The notes beneath the pieces were generated by a model. The model saw only the letters and a list, made by a program, of their open reading frames with translations, was not told where the DNA came from and did not search any database. Both the position numbers and the translations under genes were made by a program. A stretch of DNA of 37,825 nucleotides. Source: Chitinophagaceae bacterium. GTDB taxonomy: Bacteria; Bacteroidota; Bacteroidia; Chitinophagales; Chitinophagaceae. The stretch covers positions 1-37,825 of the forward strand of contig JACMJX010000126.1 of NCBI GenBank assembly GCA_014380425.1, in the 5' to 3' direction. Positions 35,901 through 37,825 of this stretch are shown here, in pieces. The number at the start of each line of letters is the position of its first letter. Positions within the stretch are counted from its first letter, which is position 1.

Positions 35901-36472
35901 GCTACGTAGCCGTCTGTGAGCCATTTGGGAAGATCTAGCAATGTTTGATTAGCGGCGAACTCACCCAGGTCATCCCCGAACAGAATATTATCTAGCAGTA
36001 TTCTAGCCAAACCCTGACGTACCTGTAGGCGGAGATGCTGATGATCGCCATTGTAGTACACAATCATCTTATTGTTTACGAATTGTGTATTGCCGCCGGT
36101 AATGGATGTCCAATCGGTATTTAACCCGATATTGGATTGCTCCATTTCATTGAAGTGATTATAAATAATAATATTTGCCCTTCTTTGTAAGCCATACTCC
36201 GTAAAAGCTTCTATTTCAGGCAATTCCTTTTCAGCTAGTTGCGCCACGTATTTAGCGAGCGGCTCCCCATTCTGGCTGTGGAAGCTGTTGAAATTATCAG
36301 TCTGATAATATGCCCATTTAAATTTTTTAAATTGAACGCGGTTCTTACCAAATTCAACGGTATTTACCTGGCTATAGGAATAAAAAGACAGGAAAGTTAG
36401 CAACAAGCTTACTACTACTACGCGACAATGATTGTGTGATGCTGTAATCGAATAATTCTGCCCAGGTTCCAT
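32990..36472 (-). CDS. Large outer-membrane protein: peptidase-like, TolB-like propeller and C-terminal barrel
   Basis: A 1160-aa exported protein with three parts. The signal peptide is unusually long (hydrophobic core VVVVSLLLTFLSFYSYSQ, about residues 20-37). The N-terminal part (about 40-290) resembles the peptidase MA-like fold (ANIIIYNHFNEMEQSN, LPKWLTDGYVAYAAQNWG), but I see no HExxH motif, so it is probably inactive. The middle (about 310-640) contains TolB/WD40-like blades such as YPMLAWDPKGSRLAVIYW and GILYSSNRPT. The last 350 or so residues read as beta strands of a surface-antigen (BamA-like) barrel, ending GRPILYFGMGVDF with a terminal Phe. The track's first codon is a TTG; the ATG six bases later is preferred. 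It is a conserved Bacteroidota architecture of unknown function. Confidence 0.85.
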   Translation of the reverse strand: MEPGQNYSITASHNHCRVVVVSLLLTFLSFYSYSQVNTVEFGKNRVQFKKFKWAYYQTDNFNSFHSQNGEPLAKYVAQLAEKELPEIEAFTEYGLQRRANIIIYNHFNEMEQSNIGLNTDWTSITGGNTQFVNNKMIVYYNGDHQHLRLQVRQGLARILLDNILFGDDLGEFAANQTLLDLPKWLTDGYVAYAAQNWGTELDDQLKSAILSGSYKNFYQFAFEKPMLAGHSFWNYVADRYKKENVTYFLYLARVYRNLNGASQRITKMKFKDLLRQFMEENEEKYYKDIRARRNAPKGTMSVVEETSKYKDFFRFTPNPAPRSMTYAMVEFKRGISRVVLYENYVNRKVLLKNGVRSADNVPNPNYPMLAWDPKGSRLAVIYWAEGKTKLFVYDLTTRRKSIKLDLDEFDQIQDAKFMLDANTLLLSAVKKGQSDLFVFKIDKESSEQITNDVYDDLDASFVAFPNKTGILYSSNRPTALALTSDTALPSNNRYNVFLVDNWNKSEFKQISKLTDLKYGNARFPMQYNQAHFTFVSDENGIGNRYAGFFSSKRVGVDTVYKIGTELLRNPDPKDLDSTLRAFNKSEPDSIFSFALTSDSAYVFALTNYQSSLVETKIAGEKGVVSEVRQEGDLKFLYRLKVDENLLKRRNVNPRPTEYRRKTIDALRLATGDRIDEIPALKDTTSTNVFETEFENDKTSATTPVIPGITVNEQETSVLAKAKHYDYTWKFAVDQTTTSLFSNDVLITRYEPFTGSLPISPSGGGLNGLIKLGVIDMLEDLRFTGMFRLPLLNTAGAGVGLNSNGNVGFVAGTQSLFNSGTEYLGRVDYLKHRMDYSVVYYRKTDIGYDELSDNPMKLYTNLYQGIIKYPFDKVKSLRLSAGVRSDKFIYKIFDEISKDLEDRQRNYALLRLEYVYDNTITKATNIMNGLRYKIYGDFNSQINTVEDTVTKPQIGRNSFNLGFDGRYYYPIFRNFIWAGRVAGDFSWGDQKVLYYLGGVDGWLLPKADGGNRPQDRYYAYQALAVNMRGFNQNIANGNNALVINSEFRFPLFSTLFNRPINNAFLRNFQLIQFIDLGSAWNGVYNKIGRPTSTYVTEPSGPDLTNIAVKFKAGGIGPFVGGYGFGARSTLLGYFLRLDAGWSMDGLFRGRPILYFGMGVDF

Positions 36473-36599
36473 ATCCAAAATATAATTGTGTATTAAAATT
36501 ATGCCTTTAGTACTAATCGGTAAAATTCATTTGCAAGGAAGCGCACGGTCAAAATTAAATCTGGCTCTGTGCCCTTACCTTGCAGGTTCAAAAATTTCC

Positions 36600-37238
36600 A
36601 TGCTGACTGTAAAAACGTTCATATTTAATCCATTAAATGAAAATACTTACCTGGTGTTTAATGAGGATAAAGAATGCGTGATTTTGGATCCGGGGTGCTA
36701 TTCAAAAGATGAACGTAAAATTCTTCAGGATTATATATCGGAACACGGGCTAATTCTTAAATATTTGTTAAATACCCATTGCCATCTGGACCATGTGCTT
36801 GGAAACAAGTTCATTCATGAAGCCTACGGCCTTATTCTTCATATTCATCCAAAAGAACAGGCTGTTCTACAATACGCGCCTCTTTTCGCGGCAAATTGGG
36901 GATTGACATTAGACAATTATGAAGGACCGTTACTTTTTTTAGAAGAAGGAGATATCATAAAACTTGGCAGTGATGAGCTAGAAGTTCTTTTCACGCCCGG
37001 TCATGCACCCGGACATATTGCCTTTTACTGTAGACAACAAGGTTTTGTGATTGCAGGTGATGTTTTGTTTAAAGGCAGCATTGGGCGAACGGATTTGCCT
37101 ATGGGTAGTTTTGAAACCTTGATAAGCAGCATCAAAAACAAGTTATTCAAATTGCCAGATGATACAATCGTTTATCCTGGCCATGGCGAATACACTATTA
37201 TTGGACAAGAAAAATTGCATAATCCCTACCTGATTTGA
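36600..37238 (+). CDS. MBL-fold hydrolase, glyoxalase II-like
   Basis: A 212-aa metallo-beta-lactamase-fold hydrolase of the glyoxalase II-like group. The ATG at 36600 (MLTVKTFIFNPLNENTYLVF) is the family start; the track start at 36486 adds 38 unrelated residues. The di-metal motif is NTHCHLDHVLGN (about 58-69). Further ligands are in FTPGHAPGHIAFY, AGDVLFKGSIGRTDLP and VYPGHGEYT. It lacks the C-terminal substrate domain of true glyoxalase II, so the substrate is open (thioester or other small molecule). It is divergent from the large outer-membrane protein. Confidence 0.93.
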   Translation: MLTVKTFIFNPLNENTYLVFNEDKECVILDPGCYSKDERKILQDYISEHGLILKYLLNTHCHLDHVLGNKFIHEAYGLILHIHPKEQAVLQYAPLFAANWGLTLDNYEGPLLFLEEGDIIKLGSDELEVLFTPGHAPGHIAFYCRQQGFVIAGDVLFKGSIGRTDLPMGSFETLISSIKNKLFKLPDDTIVYPGHGEYTIIGQEKLHNPYLI

Positions 37239-37262
37239 CAGAAGGCAACTATAGACATTACA

Positions 37263-37825
37263 TTAAAGTACGGATAGGGTATTGCGGATCTTATTGAGTT
37301 TATCTTCCCCTTTACCTATCTTAGATCTGAGCGATCGGATGTCTTCTTCGATATTCTTCTGTTTATTGACAGATCTGCGGGCTTTCTCTGCACTATCTTT
37401 TGCATCATCAGCACTTCTGCTTGCTCTTTTAGCTAATTTACGATCCTGGGAATCATTAGCAAGACTCGATGCCTTACGGCTGTTTTCGTCTGCGGCCTGC
37501 TGAGCGTTCTCGGCGTCTTTCTTAACCGCAACCTGTTGCTCCGCTAAAAGTAATTCCAGTTGCGCTAATTGTTTTTTTTGCTTTACGATTTTCTCACTTA
37601 GTTCTATAGAATCTTTTATTTGCCTTACTACTTTTAGAGAATCTGATTTCTGTCTCTTGGCTGCTTTAGAAGAATCAGCTGCCTGCTTCTTGATAAGCTT
37701 CAAAGAATCTTCCGAAAACTGAGTAAGCTTCAAAGAATCTTCCGAAAACTGAGTAAGCTTCAAAGAATCTTCCGCTAATTGCGCATTGGCGGTAAAAGCA
37801 AACAAAAAGAATGTAAACAGGGCTA
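37263..37825 (-). CDS. Exported coiled-coil protein, N-terminus outside window
   Basis: The reading frame continues past the track start (a TTG at 37805) to the window edge: ALFTFFLFAFTANAQLAEDS is the end of a signal peptide, so the true start is outside. The visible 187 or so residues have a perfect tandem repeat near the N-terminus (LTQFSEDSLK twice). A long, charged, probably coiled-coil stretch rich in Lys, Ala, Asp and Ser follows (SLKVVRQIKDSIELSEKIVK), ending KLNKIRNTLSVL. The protein is exported and likely periplasmic. I recognise no catalytic domain. Confidence 0.8.
   Translation of the reverse strand, partial: ALFTFFLFAFTANAQLAEDSLKLTQFSEDSLKLTQFSEDSLKLIKKQAADSSKAAKRQKSDSLKVVRQIKDSIELSEKIVKQKKQLAQLELLLAEQQVAVKKDAENAQQAADENSRKASSLANDSQDRKLAKRASRSADDAKDSAEKARRSVNKQKNIEEDIRSLRSKIGKGEDKLNKIRNTLSVL
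37695..37774 (-). repeat. 30-bp in-frame tandem repeat inside the coiled-coil gene
   Basis: Units start with AAGCTTCAAAGAATCTTCCG at 37695, 37725 and 37755: two identical 30-base units plus the first 20 bases of a third. The 30-base period keeps the frame and encodes a 10-residue unit (LTQFSEDSLK). Identity at the DNA level points to recent duplication and makes copy-number change by slippage likely. Confidence 0.92.

Noticed and set aside
36486-36599. N-terminal extension of the MBL hydrolase
   Set aside because: The 38 extra residues do not resemble the family, and MLTVKTFIFNPLNENTYLV is a typical complete N-terminus.

Overview
The window is a stretch of chromosome from a member of the Bacteroidota, most likely the Chitinophagaceae or a close relative. 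The evidence is a gliding-motility lipoprotein (GldB), a MoxR/DUF58/BatA cluster, a bacterial geranylgeranylglyceryl-phosphate synthase, a LytS/LytTR pair, many SPI/SPII-exported proteins ending their signal in A/S-Q, weak use of Shine-Dalgarno sites, and promoters of the Bacteroidota type (TTTG, 19 bases, TAnnTTTG). I see no tRNA or rRNA gene, insertion sequence, prophage, CRISPR array or recognisable defence locus. Most of the window is housekeeping.

Layout. 1-6.5 kb, minus strand: purH (cut by the left edge), a short comEC, a 565-bp non-coding interval with two unusual repeat structures, and carB without its C-terminal regulatory domain. 6.5-9.7 kb: a 70-aa membrane-anchored protein, an exported M23 peptidase overlapping a 99-aa HExxH protein, and birA facing them. 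9.7-14.5 kb, plus strand: rsfS, ftsH, a lone LUD-domain gene, lpxH and an exported propeller-like protein. 14.5-17.3 kb: a LytS-type sensor kinase, its LytTR regulator and an exported M28 peptidase. 17.3-22 kb: GGGP synthase (minus), the B12-dependent ribonucleotide reductase nrdJ, and a 38-aa peptide gene with its own promoter and terminator. 22-25.9 kb: a YcxB-like membrane protein, gldB and nadE (divergent), and a lipoprotein. 26-29.8 kb: a MoxR-DUF58-membrane protein-BatA operon. 29.9-37.8 kb: rsgA, a class III aminotransferase, a gamma carbonic anhydrase, a small lipoprotein, a 1160-aa outer-membrane protein, an MBL-fold hydrolase, and a coiled-coil exported protein cut by the right edge.

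How the genes connect. Nucleotide supply is well represented (purH, carB, nrdJ, nadE). Envelope assembly and turnover form a second theme (M23 peptidase, lpxH, FtsH, GGGP synthase, the large outer-membrane protein). Ribosome maturation or silencing is served by rsfS and rsgA.

The two observations I consider most worth testing are: (i) an array of ten 11-bp CTAG-centred units arranged as a 48-bp inverted repeat between carB and comEC; and (ii) a recurrent TAnnTTTG-like box placed exactly four bases before the start codon of eight genes, which would put transcription starts on the start codon (leaderless mRNAs). I found no convincing new multi-gene system.
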